64,000 nt of DNA from Pigmentibacter ruber (GTDB taxonomy: Bacteria; Bdellovibrionota_B; Oligoflexia; Silvanigrellales; Silvanigrellaceae). The notes under the pieces are model-generated. The model did no database searches. It was not told the origin of the DNA and saw only the letters and a program-made list of their open reading frames with translations. Position 1 is the stretch's first letter. Each line of letters begins with the position of its first letter. This document shows, in pieces, positions 8,904 through 16,822 of this stretch. Position numbers and translations under genes: made by a program. The stretch covers positions 427,569 to 491,568 of the forward strand of contig NZ_WSSC01000004.1 in NCBI RefSeq assembly GCF_009792895.1, read 5' to 3'.

Positions 8904-9315
8904 TTATAAAACGAATGAGCAAGTTTTATCTTTTGAATACTTAACAAAATATAAAGGAGTTCCAGCCCAAATAGCTGATTCTTGTAAATTATCAACTGTT
9001 ATAACTCTATGTGATGAGTTATATTTGAGCTAAATGTCAAATTGATTCAAATTTAAATGTGGTAAAATATTTTGAGCAAACCAATTACAACTGTAGGGAC
9101 GGAAGTTTTCAGTGTAACATTTTGGAGCTGATTTATTGCCTTGGATAACATCCTCATCTTCACCGCAGTTCATTCGAAATTTTTCGAACATTTCTACTTC
9201 TATATCTTTTAATTTTTTTCGTTCCTTTGTTCTAATATACTTCTGACATATGATTCAGACCAAGGAGACAATTCTCCAAATAAATTTTCCTTATAATTAT
9301 CTTAAATTTTATCAT
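8904..9315 (-). pseudogene. Decayed gene downstream of the ART toxin
   Basis: Reading the minus strand from an ATG at 9315 (immediately after the toxin stop), protein-like sequence shifts frame near 9240. It then runs through a segment rich in charged residues and Cys (for example MNCGEDEDVIQGN, and CYTENFRPYSCNWFAQNI) to an in-frame TAG at 9030-9032, and continues in the same frame (VDNLQESAIWAGTPLYFVKY) to TAA at 8904-8906. Coding character continuing across the amber codon and across the shift points to a recently disabled gene of about 130 codons. The product is not recognised; paired cysteines suggest it was exported. It could be a lost partner of the toxin. Confidence 0.5.
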
Positions 9316-11358
9316 TTATTTTTTTAAATTTAATTCTGGAATAGAAAAAATCTGACTTAAATTACTTTTTTTATGAAAACTATCATATTTTGGGGCAGTA
9401 TAATTTAAGGAGCTATCATACCAATTTTTTCCACCTACATAAAAATAATTTCTATTTTTCGAATAACGTAAAGTATTATCGCCAAAATCATAAATATATA
9501 ATTCATTTTCTTTCATTTTAAAATCCCACTTAAATTTATCCTCTAAATTGGAAATTGTCGAACAATATTGATTTTCAGCATAGTCCCAACTACTTCCTCC
9601 ATTTTGAATTAAAAGTGAAGTATAACATACTTGTGGACCAACTTTATTAGAATATCCGTTGTTAGAAAATATGGCTTTATTATGCGCATTATAGTAAGTC
9701 AAATAATTATTACTTGAAAGATAATCCGTATCATACAATTTTAGTTTTCCATAAAAAGAAGGATAAATTCCTTTATTAGGTTCATCTATTAAATTTATTG
9801 AAAAACTAAACTGATTATAAACGGGACTTATTTTTTCAGAAATTTCTTTATAATTTATAATATTATAATTTGCAGAATTTTTAGATATATAAATATAATT
9901 ATCACTAAAATTTAAGTTTAAATTTTCTCCTAAAGCAGAATTGAAAAAATATCTATTTTCATCATTTTGATTCATATTCCATTGCTGTTCTTTTTTATTT
10001 AAATCACAAATTTTCATACGTGGACTTTTAGGATAATAATCGTTTGATTCTGGATTACTTAAGCAATATATTTGTTGATTTTTACCATCAAATACTCCTG
10101 TAATTAATTGCCCAGCTGATGAATATAGCCATTTAGTAGAATCTTTACAATTTTCATTAAATGATAAATAATAATTATGTAAATCTAAACAATATTTTTT
10201 TCCTTTATCATCTTTTAGTAAAATTTTAGTTGCTTTTTCATTGAACTCTTTTTGAAAATCTATCAATTGATCATTTCTACATAAAGTATTAGTCACAAAA
10301 TTTTTCTTTGCCATAGTAAAGTTAGCATCTCTACGTTGGCGTTCAGCTGTTTCATTAGCAGGGTGAATTGGATTATTTATATAACAAACTGAAGCTGCTT
10401 CACTAACTACTTGCCTCGGTATTAATCTTGGAATAGTACCAATTGGATAGTTACCTTCATACAAACTGGCCTCTCTACTACTAAATGCCTCAAAACGCTC
10501 ACGATTAATATGACCTGAGCCATCTAAGTAACGATATCTATATGTTCTGTTCATGTGATCAAAATAGTAAGAATCTACAAATGCAATTTGATTGGTTGGA
10601 ATTCTGCCAAATGCTAAATATTGATCCTCTTGGGTATATAAGTCATTTAAATGAATTAAATGTTCAAACTCGTTCCTTCTTTCTGGGTCATTTCTTAATC
10701 TTTCAACTTCATTACGATATGTTTCAGTTACGCTAACAAAATTTCGATCAGGTATAATTGCATATAAGTATATTGTCATAATCGCAGGACGATATAAATA
10801 ATTATTACTATAAGCAGTAATAAAATAAAATGCATCTCTTAATGCTAAGGCTGGATTTGAATAAGTTGCCGTAAAAGCATGATGTGCAAGATTTCTCGAA
10901 GAAAAATTAATTGCATTATAGTAATTGAAGTAATCAACAGCAGGATATGAAAAATTTGGAATTGATTGTAAATAATTTGGATCAATCTGAAACTCGCTTA
11001 TTAAACGCTCACTTGTATTACTTCCAACAGGAAAAGCATACTCTGAATATGAATAATTTAATGGTGGAACTAAATTAGTTAAAAATTGATAATGACGCCC
11101 AATGTAATCAGATAAATCAGCATTCCCCAATGGATTTGAAGGTATTCCACCATTTATTGCAATTTGTGCAGGAGTTGTTATAGAAGCTCTGTATACTAAA
11201 TTTGGTATAAATCTTCTTGATAGACTTAGATTAGGAATATCTTCTTCACCTAAAATAGATTGAGCATTTTCATCACTAGTATTTTTTTCTAATTTTGAAT
11301 AACTTTGTTGAGTATAAGACAAAATAAATGTAAATACATAAATAAGATTTTTCTTCAT
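9316..11358 (-). CDS. Secreted ADP-ribosyltransferase toxin (pertussis S1/cholera A-like) with ricin-B-type lectin region
   Basis: A 680-residue exported protein (signal peptide about 1-21). The N-terminal domain (about 45-310) matches the R-S-E ADP-ribosyltransferase fold: LVYRAS with the NAD-binding Arg57, an HHAFTAT strand (159-165) where STS is usual, an IYLYAI strand (196-201), and QEDQYLAFGRIPTNQI (243-258), which mirrors QSEYLAHRRIPPENI of pertussis toxin S1. In that alignment the catalytic Glu falls on Gln246, with Glu244 two residues before. Residues 388-470 look like a ricin-B beta-trefoil (CLDL, STKWLYSSAGQLITG, CLS, KICDL, QQW), and 575-615 may hold a second lectin-like unit. AAGGAA precedes the ATG. 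A two-domain AB toxin is the best reading; activity is uncertain because of the Gln. Confidence 0.78.
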   Translation of the reverse strand: MKKNLIYVFTFILSYTQQSYSKLEKNTSDENAQSILGEEDIPNLSLSRRFIPNLVYRASITTPAQIAINGGIPSNPLGNADLSDYIGRHYQFLTNLVPPLNYSYSEYAFPVGSNTSERLISEFQIDPNYLQSIPNFSYPAVDYFNYYNAINFSSRNLAHHAFTATYSNPALALRDAFYFITAYSNNYLYRPAIMTIYLYAIIPDRNFVSVTETYRNEVERLRNDPERRNEFEHLIHLNDLYTQEDQYLAFGRIPTNQIAFVDSYYFDHMNRTYRYRYLDGSGHINRERFEAFSSREASLYEGNYPIGTIPRLIPRQVVSEAASVCYINNPIHPANETAERQRRDANFTMAKKNFVTNTLCRNDQLIDFQKEFNEKATKILLKDDKGKKYCLDLHNYYLSFNENCKDSTKWLYSSAGQLITGVFDGKNQQIYCLSNPESNDYYPKSPRMKICDLNKKEQQWNMNQNDENRYFFNSALGENLNLNFSDNYIYISKNSANYNIINYKEISEKISPVYNQFSFSINLIDEPNKGIYPSFYGKLKLYDTDYLSSNNYLTYYNAHNKAIFSNNGYSNKVGPQVCYTSLLIQNGGSSWDYAENQYCSTISNLEDKFKWDFKMKENELYIYDFGDNTLRYSKNRNYFYVGGKNWYDSSLNYTAPKYDSFHKKSNLSQIFSIPELNLKK

Positions 11359-11572
11359 TATGATGTTCCTTAAAACATGATTTATATTTATAATTTTAAT
11401 TAGTTAAATAAGATTTATTATATTTTTAATTAATTACAACAAACAAAACTAGTTTTGTAATATTTTTGTAATATCAAAAAAATAATATGTCAATTTGTTA
11501 TAATTACAATATCTATATTTTATTTTATTGATTATAGCAATTTACATTTAATTAAGAATATTTTGGTATAGC

Positions 11573-13183
11573 TTAAAATTTCGTGAATTTGTCTAATGCT
11601 GATTGTGTTGTAGTACGTACATTTCTTCTCGTAATAGTTCCTTGTGAAACAAAATTTAATAGATACCATTTGCCACCAGCTTTGCCATTTGTACCGCTTG
11701 CACCATCACCACCAAACGGTTGCATGTTAACAATAGCGCCAGTTGTTTTTCTATTTACATAAAAATTACCAGCAAGTTGACTTAAAACTGGAATTGCTTT
11801 TTCTAAAAATGTTTCATCTAAACTAATTACACTGCCAGTTAATCGATAATTATGCTGTGAAATAATTGGTTCTACTTCAGAAAATTGTTTAAAAGTTTTA
11901 ATTGCAATAACAGGTCCAAATATTTCTTCACTTAATAATTCATGTTTATCAACATATACTTCAATTATTGTTGGATCAATATAAAATCCTTTTTCTTTGT
12001 TATAATTACCACCAGCAATAATTTTGCAGTTTGAATCTTTTTTTGCACGATCAATAAATGCAGTAATTTTATCAAACTGTCTTTCGTTAATAACAGGTCC
12101 AACATCACAGGATCTTTCAATTGGATTACAAACTTTTAAAGCTTTAGTTTCAACCAACAACACATTTTTTAGTTCTGGCCAAATTTTTTCATCAATTAAA
12201 GCTACACTGTTTGCTGAACATTTTTGTCCTGTTCTTCCAAATGCACCTTGAATAATACACCGTGCTGTATCAACCACATCAATATTTTTATCTGCTACAA
12301 GAAAATCTTTTCCACCAGTTTCAGCAACAAATCTTGGAAAATTCATACGTGAATATTCAGTATTAAATAAATAATTTCCAAAAATTCTTGCCGTTGCAAA
12401 GCTACCTGTGAAATTTACAGCACTTAATTCTGGGTGAGTTAAAATGCTTGGCAAACATGGTTTTCCATCACCAGTGATCATGTTTATCACACCCGGAGGA
12501 AAACCAGCTTCATCTAAAGCAAGCATTAAAAGATATCCACTAAATACAGCATCATCGGAAGGTTTCCAAATAACAGTATTTCCAGTAAGAGCCATTACTA
12601 AAGGAAGATGATATCCTATTGCTTGTGGGAAATTAAAAGGAGTCACTGCGCAAGTAAATCCTTTTAAAGGTCGTAATTGAAGTTGGTTTGTTTCTCCCCA
12701 ACCGTCACCTAATTCTTCAGCTAAAAGCTCTGAGTAAAAGTAATTATTAAAACGGACAAAATCCATTAATTCTGCCCATTCAACATATGTTTCATAACTA
12801 TTGTAACCACATTCAACGGTGGATGTTGCGCAAAGTTCATATTTCCATTTTAACAAAACATTTTCGAGATCTCTAAATTTTTGAATTCTTGATGCTGGTG
12901 ACAATTTCGCCCAGGCTTCTTTTGCATTTAATGCAGCTTCAATAGCTAATTTAGCATGTTGAGAATCTGCTTGTTGTAAGGTTCCAATTTGCTCTCCACT
13001 TGATGGATTGAAATTTTTTAATTTATTCTGTGCATAAACTTTTTTGCCATTAATAATCATTGGAACATCAAATTGTTTCGGTACTTTATTTAACGCAATT
13101 GAATATTTTTCCCATTCTGAATCAATTTCTCTTGGATTAATTATCATCTCATTATTGGGCATTTTTAAAGAAAGTTTATACAT
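11573..13183 (-). CDS. L-glutamate gamma-semialdehyde (P5C) dehydrogenase
   Basis: An NAD-dependent aldehyde dehydrogenase that oxidises P5C/glutamate semialdehyde to glutamate, the second step of proline catabolism. Numbering from the chosen start (536 residues): PFNFP in the cofactor site (about 183-187), NFTGS at 257-261, general base Glu in AETGG (288) and nucleophile Cys in GQKCSA (322). The overall sequence is the eukaryote-like (ALDH4A1) monofunctional form, without a PutA proline dehydrogenase domain. The ATG at 13183 is chosen because AGGGAG lies six bases upstream; an in-frame TTG at 13225 has no such site. It lies 133 bases downstream of the KamA gene, same strand. No proline dehydrogenase is in the window. 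Confidence 0.88.
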   Translation of the reverse strand: MYKLSLKMPNNEMIINPREIDSEWEKYSIALNKVPKQFDVPMIINGKKVYAQNKLKNFNPSSGEQIGTLQQADSQHAKLAIEAALNAKEAWAKLSPASRIQKFRDLENVLLKWKYELCATSTVECGYNSYETYVEWAELMDFVRFNNYFYSELLAEELGDGWGETNQLQLRPLKGFTCAVTPFNFPQAIGYHLPLVMALTGNTVIWKPSDDAVFSGYLLMLALDEAGFPPGVINMITGDGKPCLPSILTHPELSAVNFTGSFATARIFGNYLFNTEYSRMNFPRFVAETGGKDFLVADKNIDVVDTARCIIQGAFGRTGQKCSANSVALIDEKIWPELKNVLLVETKALKVCNPIERSCDVGPVINERQFDKITAFIDRAKKDSNCKIIAGGNYNKEKGFYIDPTIIEVYVDKHELLSEEIFGPVIAIKTFKQFSEVEPIISQHNYRLTGSVISLDETFLEKAIPVLSQLAGNFYVNRKTTGAIVNMQPFGGDGASGTNGKAGGKWYLLNFVSQGTITRRNVRTTTQSALDKFTKF

Positions 13184-13316
13184 ACATTTCTCCCTTGAAA
13201 ATAAAACTCCTTGTATCGCTATCAAATGCTGTTCATAATACAGGATTCTATTTTCTACAAGATTGAAGAAATTTATAAAAGAAAATCAAAAACTTATTAA
13301 ACTTTTTTTATGTAAT

Positions 13317-14531
13317 TTAAATTCTTTGGGCGTGAGGAAAAGGTTTTTCTTCTAACCGAATTTGCGGAACATATTCTTCCAACGGACTTGGTTCAGCCCA
13401 TGGCTCATTGTTTAACTGCTTTAATATTACATAATCACCATCGCGCGCAATGAGATGGTTTGGAGATAAAGGTATTTTTCCACTTGGAGTATCGAGCACA
13501 TATTGAGGATTTGCAAAGCCAGTTGTACTTCCCCTTAATTGACGCATGATATCTAAACCTTTTTCAATAGGTATTCTTAAATGCTCTGTCCCACCAACTA
13601 TTTGTGGATGATAAATATAGTAAGGCCGAACTCGCATATTGACCAAACCATTTACTAGCTCACGCATTTTTATGACATCATCATTAATATTTTTTAAAAA
13701 GACAGATTGATTTCCAACAGGGATACCATTTTTTAGCAAAGTATCTATTGCAGAGGCTGCTTCTGGAGTTAATTCTTGTGCACTATTAAAATGTGTATTT
13801 ATCCAAATTGGATGATATTTTGCTAGCATCTCGGCAAACTCTTGAGTTATTCTATAAGGTAACGAAACTGGTGTTCTAGTACCAAACCGAATAATTTCAA
13901 CATGAGGAATTTCTCTAAGCTTTTTTAATAAATTTTCTATGGTTCCATCATGTGCTATAAATGGATCTCCACCCGTAATTAACACATCACGAATATTCTT
14001 ATTGCCAGAAATATAATCTAAACCTTTTTCAATTATTTTTGGATTAAAATGCAATCCTTCTTCGCCATCTCGACGTTTTCGAAAGCAGTAACGACAGTAA
14101 ACGGGACAAAGCTGGGCAACACACCATGCTATTCTGTCCTTATAAACATGGACGACTTCTTTTACAGGAGAATTATTGACCTCTTTAAGAGGATCCAACA
14201 CTCCATAATTATCTTTTAATTCTTCTAATTTGGGAACTAATTGCAATCGAACGGGATCATTTTGATTCACAAAATCAATCAACGATATTGAATAAGGGCT
14301 AATTCCAGCATGAAAAACATTTTTTAATTCCAAAAATGCTTTTTTTTCTTCAGAAGAAAAATGAATAATCCCAGGGAAATCTTCGCCAGATTGAATTTGA
14401 TATTTCATTTGCCAACGCCAATTAGAGAACGTTTCTTCAGGTACACCAAATAATTTTGCACCCGATTGTGTTACTAATTTTTTATTAAATGCAGTTCTTA
14501 TATGCAACTGATTTGGATAAACAAACGACAT
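13317..14531 (-). CDS. KamA-family radical SAM aminomutase (lysine 2,3-aminomutase-like)
   Basis: A 404-residue radical SAM, PLP-dependent enzyme that would move an alpha-amino group to the beta position. The 4Fe-4S ligands are Cys142, Cys146 and Cys149 (CPVYCRYC), followed by FRKRRDG; the GGDP SAM motif is near 187-190, and THFN and GNQSVFLK match lysine 2,3-aminomutase closely. Of the two aspartates that hold lysine in the clostridial enzyme, one is kept (Asp347 in VLDTPSG) but the other aligns with Gln310 (YIYHPQIVGG). The N-terminal lead is longer than in EpmB, so EF-P modification is less likely. Substrate is therefore open: lysine, glutamate or another amino acid. Divergent from the lol operon. 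Confidence 0.8.
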   Translation of the reverse strand: MSFVYPNQLHIRTAFNKKLVTQSGAKLFGVPEETFSNWRWQMKYQIQSGEDFPGIIHFSSEEKKAFLELKNVFHAGISPYSISLIDFVNQNDPVRLQLVPKLEELKDNYGVLDPLKEVNNSPVKEVVHVYKDRIAWCVAQLCPVYCRYCFRKRRDGEEGLHFNPKIIEKGLDYISGNKNIRDVLITGGDPFIAHDGTIENLLKKLREIPHVEIIRFGTRTPVSLPYRITQEFAEMLAKYHPIWINTHFNSAQELTPEAASAIDTLLKNGIPVGNQSVFLKNINDDVIKMRELVNGLVNMRVRPYYIYHPQIVGGTEHLRIPIEKGLDIMRQLRGSTTGFANPQYVLDTPSGKIPLSPNHLIARDGDYVILKQLNNEPWAEPSPLEEYVPQIRLEEKPFPHAQRI

Positions 14532-14633
14532 ATTGATTCTTTCTTTATTTCTATTTACAATTACTTACAAATTTAATAATATCGTTAGGCAATAAACAGT
14601 AAATAAAATATTTTCTATTTTTATCCCCACCTT

Positions 14634-14670
14634 CTTGTACACAATTACTTATCCTTGTAAACAATTATTG
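14634..14670. repeat. Direct repeat in the kamA/lol divergent region
   Basis: CTTGTACACAATTACTT (14634-14650) and CTTGTAAACAATTATTG (14654-14670) match at 14 of 17 positions and start 20 bp apart, about two helical turns. The spacing suits a regulator binding one DNA face; which gene it would serve is unclear. Confidence 0.3.
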
Positions 14671-14732
14671 TGACTTTTTTATTTAGTGAAACTCTCAGAG
14701 CCATGACTCAAGTTTTGAATTGGGACTCATAA

Positions 14733-16022
14733 ATGCAAACAAAAGCTAAAGCAATTCGATTTCTTTTATATCGCTACCTTTTTTCTTCTTGGGCTAGCAG
14801 AACTAAGAAAAATGCTTCTTCGATAGGCGTATTATTACCTGTTACTGGTGTTGCAATTGGAGTTTTTGCTTTTACAGTAGTTTTAAGCGTGATGGGAGGA
14901 TTTGTCAAAGATATTAAAAGCAATCTTTTCAATTTAAATGCACATATAGAAATTGTTTCAAAAAACAAAAATGATCTCATTCCAATAGATCCTCTGCTGC
15001 TTTCTAAGATAGAATCTTTTTCTACTGATATTCTTTCTACTGCGCCCTATCAAAGTGGTGATGTAATTATCCAGGCGGGCAATAAGGGACAAATGGCAAG
15101 ATTAGAAGGAATATCCCCTGAAAAAGCACCTCTTACTCTTGGTATTGAAAAATACTTATCAAAAAATAGTAGTCTAGATATTCTTAACAAAAAGCTTAAA
15201 GCACAAAATATTTATAAATCTGCTGATTTTCCCACTGTCATTTTAAGCTATGATTTGATGAATCAATTAGGTCTTAATGTCGGTGATAGTTTAACACTTG
15301 TCTCAACTCAACCAGATGATGGCCCTGGAGGTCTTTCACCAGTACAATTCCCTGTTGTTGTAGGAGCAAATATAAATCTTAAGAATTTAGCTTTAAATCA
15401 GAAAATTATTTTTTCATCAATTGATGTTGCAAATATTTTTTTCCAGACTCCAAATACTTGGAAAGGGATTCAAATAAAAATAAAAAACCCATTAGATGCT
15501 GAAAAATTCGCCGTAAAATTAGATGAAAAATTAAATTCGTTAGGATTACATGCTATTCCTTGGACAGAATCAAATAGTGCTTTTTTAAAGGTTCTAACCT
15601 TAGAAAAATGGGGAATGAGCTTTGTAATGAGCATGATTATTTTAGTAGGGTGCTTCAGTATTTCCATTTCTTTATTGCTTTCAGTGCGAAGAAAATCAAG
15701 CGAATTTGCAATTCTTAGAAGTATGGGTTTTGAACAACTAGATCTTAGTAAACTACTTTTGTGGCAAGGATTTATTATTGGTCTTACTGGTGTTATAATA
15801 GGACTTATTTTCGGTGGAATATGTTTATATCTTATTCACAATTATCAAATTCCATTTATAACACATTCATATTCATCTAAACCTTTACCTATTCTAGTGA
15901 ATTATTTTGATCTTATTTTTATCTCTCTAGGAAGTATTTTTTTAGCAATGTTAGCTGCAGTATGGCCAGCAATTGAGGTTAAAAATCTAGATATAATTGA
16001 AATATTATCAGTTAGAAATTAA
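14733..16022 (+). CDS. Lipoprotein-releasing ABC transporter permease (LolC/LolE family)
   Basis: Inner-membrane permease of the Lol system, which extracts outer-membrane lipoproteins from the inner membrane. The 429 residues show the family layout: a first TM segment (about 31-56) preceded by RYLFSSWASRTKKNASS, a large periplasmic domain to about 280, and three C-terminal TM segments in the FtsX-like domain with the LLSVRRKSSEFAILRSMG coupling region. Only one permease gene is present; the matching ATPase lolD follows after 12 bases, so a LolF-type homodimer or a distant second permease is implied. It is the first gene of the outer-membrane operon. Confidence 0.88.
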   Translation: MQTKAKAIRFLLYRYLFSSWASRTKKNASSIGVLLPVTGVAIGVFAFTVVLSVMGGFVKDIKSNLFNLNAHIEIVSKNKNDLIPIDPLLLSKIESFSTDILSTAPYQSGDVIIQAGNKGQMARLEGISPEKAPLTLGIEKYLSKNSSLDILNKKLKAQNIYKSADFPTVILSYDLMNQLGLNVGDSLTLVSTQPDDGPGGLSPVQFPVVVGANINLKNLALNQKIIFSSIDVANIFFQTPNTWKGIQIKIKNPLDAEKFAVKLDEKLNSLGLHAIPWTESNSAFLKVLTLEKWGMSFVMSMIILVGCFSISISLLLSVRRKSSEFAILRSMGFEQLDLSKLLLWQGFIIGLTGVIIGLIFGGICLYLIHNYQIPFITHSYSSKPLPILVNYFDLIFISLGSIFLAMLAAVWPAIEVKNLDIIEILSVRN

Positions 16023-16034
16023 ATTGGAGAAAAT

Positions 16035-16724
16035 GTGCTAGCAGTAGAAGTAAAACAATTAAAGAAAGTATATCAACTTGGTGAACAAGAAATTAATGCT
16101 TTAAACGGTGTTAATTTTACAATAAATAAAGGCGAAATTGTAGCTGTCACTGGGGAAAGTGGATCTGGTAAAAGCACACTCCTTCATATATTAGGAACCC
16201 TAGATTCTCCTTCCAGCGGTGAAATATTTGTTGATAACAAAAACCCTTTTAATAAGAATGATAAACTTGTTAGCTCATTTCGAAATTTACACATTGGATT
16301 TATATTTCAACATAACAATCTTCTACCTGAGTTTAATTCTTTAGAAAATGTTATGATGCCAGGACTTATTGCTGGATATAAAAATAAAATTGTAAAAGAG
16401 AAGGCTGAAAACTTATTAGAAACTGTAGGTTTAACAAAAAGAATAAAACATTATCCCAGTCAACTAAGTGGTGGAGAACAACAAAGAGTTGCTATAGCCA
16501 GAGCATTAATTAACGATCCCGTTCTTGTGTTAGCTGATGAACCCTCAGGAAATTTGGATTCTAAAAATGCCTATTTAATTCATGATTTATTCAAAGAAAT
16601 CAACAAAAAATATCACTCTACAATTTTAGTGGTAACACATAATAACGAGTTCGCTGATTCTTTGCCAAGAAGAATCAGGCTTAGAGACGGTATCGTTCTT
16701 TCTGATGATAAAAGTCAATCTTAA
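16035..16724 (+). CDS. lolD: Lipoprotein-releasing ABC transporter ATPase LolD
   Basis: ATP-binding subunit that powers lipoprotein release with the permease just upstream. The 229-residue protein has Walker A GESGSGKST near 40-48, the Q-loop FIFQHNNLLPEF typical of the MacB/LolD subgroup, signature LSGGEQQRVAIARAL, Walker B VLVLADEPSGNLD and the switch VVTHN. The start is GTG at 16035 with GGAG five to six bases ahead; an ATG two bases earlier is out of frame. It is followed after 98 bases by bamA. Confidence 0.92.
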   Translation: MLAVEVKQLKKVYQLGEQEINALNGVNFTINKGEIVAVTGESGSGKSTLLHILGTLDSPSSGEIFVDNKNPFNKNDKLVSSFRNLHIGFIFQHNNLLPEFNSLENVMMPGLIAGYKNKIVKEKAENLLETVGLTKRIKHYPSQLSGGEQQRVAIARALINDPVLVLADEPSGNLDSKNAYLIHDLFKEINKKYHSTILVVTHNNEFADSLPRRIRLRDGIVLSDDKSQS

Positions 16725-16822
16725 AAGATATCTTAAATCATCTCATGGGAACAGATATTTGCCAAAATCCTTCAAATGGTGAATAGTGCAAATTTGTTGA
16801 TAACTTTTTCAGCTATGCTTAT

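Noticed and set aside
9030..9032. Amber codon read as pyrrolysine or suppressed stop
   Set aside because: A frameshift lies in the same short gene, so decay explains the pattern better; no SECIS- or PYLIS-like element or enzyme family is evident.
14621..14660. DnaA-box-like TTATCCCCA and TTATCCTTG near 14.6 kb, suggesting an origin
   Set aside because: Neither matches the consensus TTATNCACA fully, there is no dnaA/dnaN/gidA context, and the region is a normal divergent promoter.
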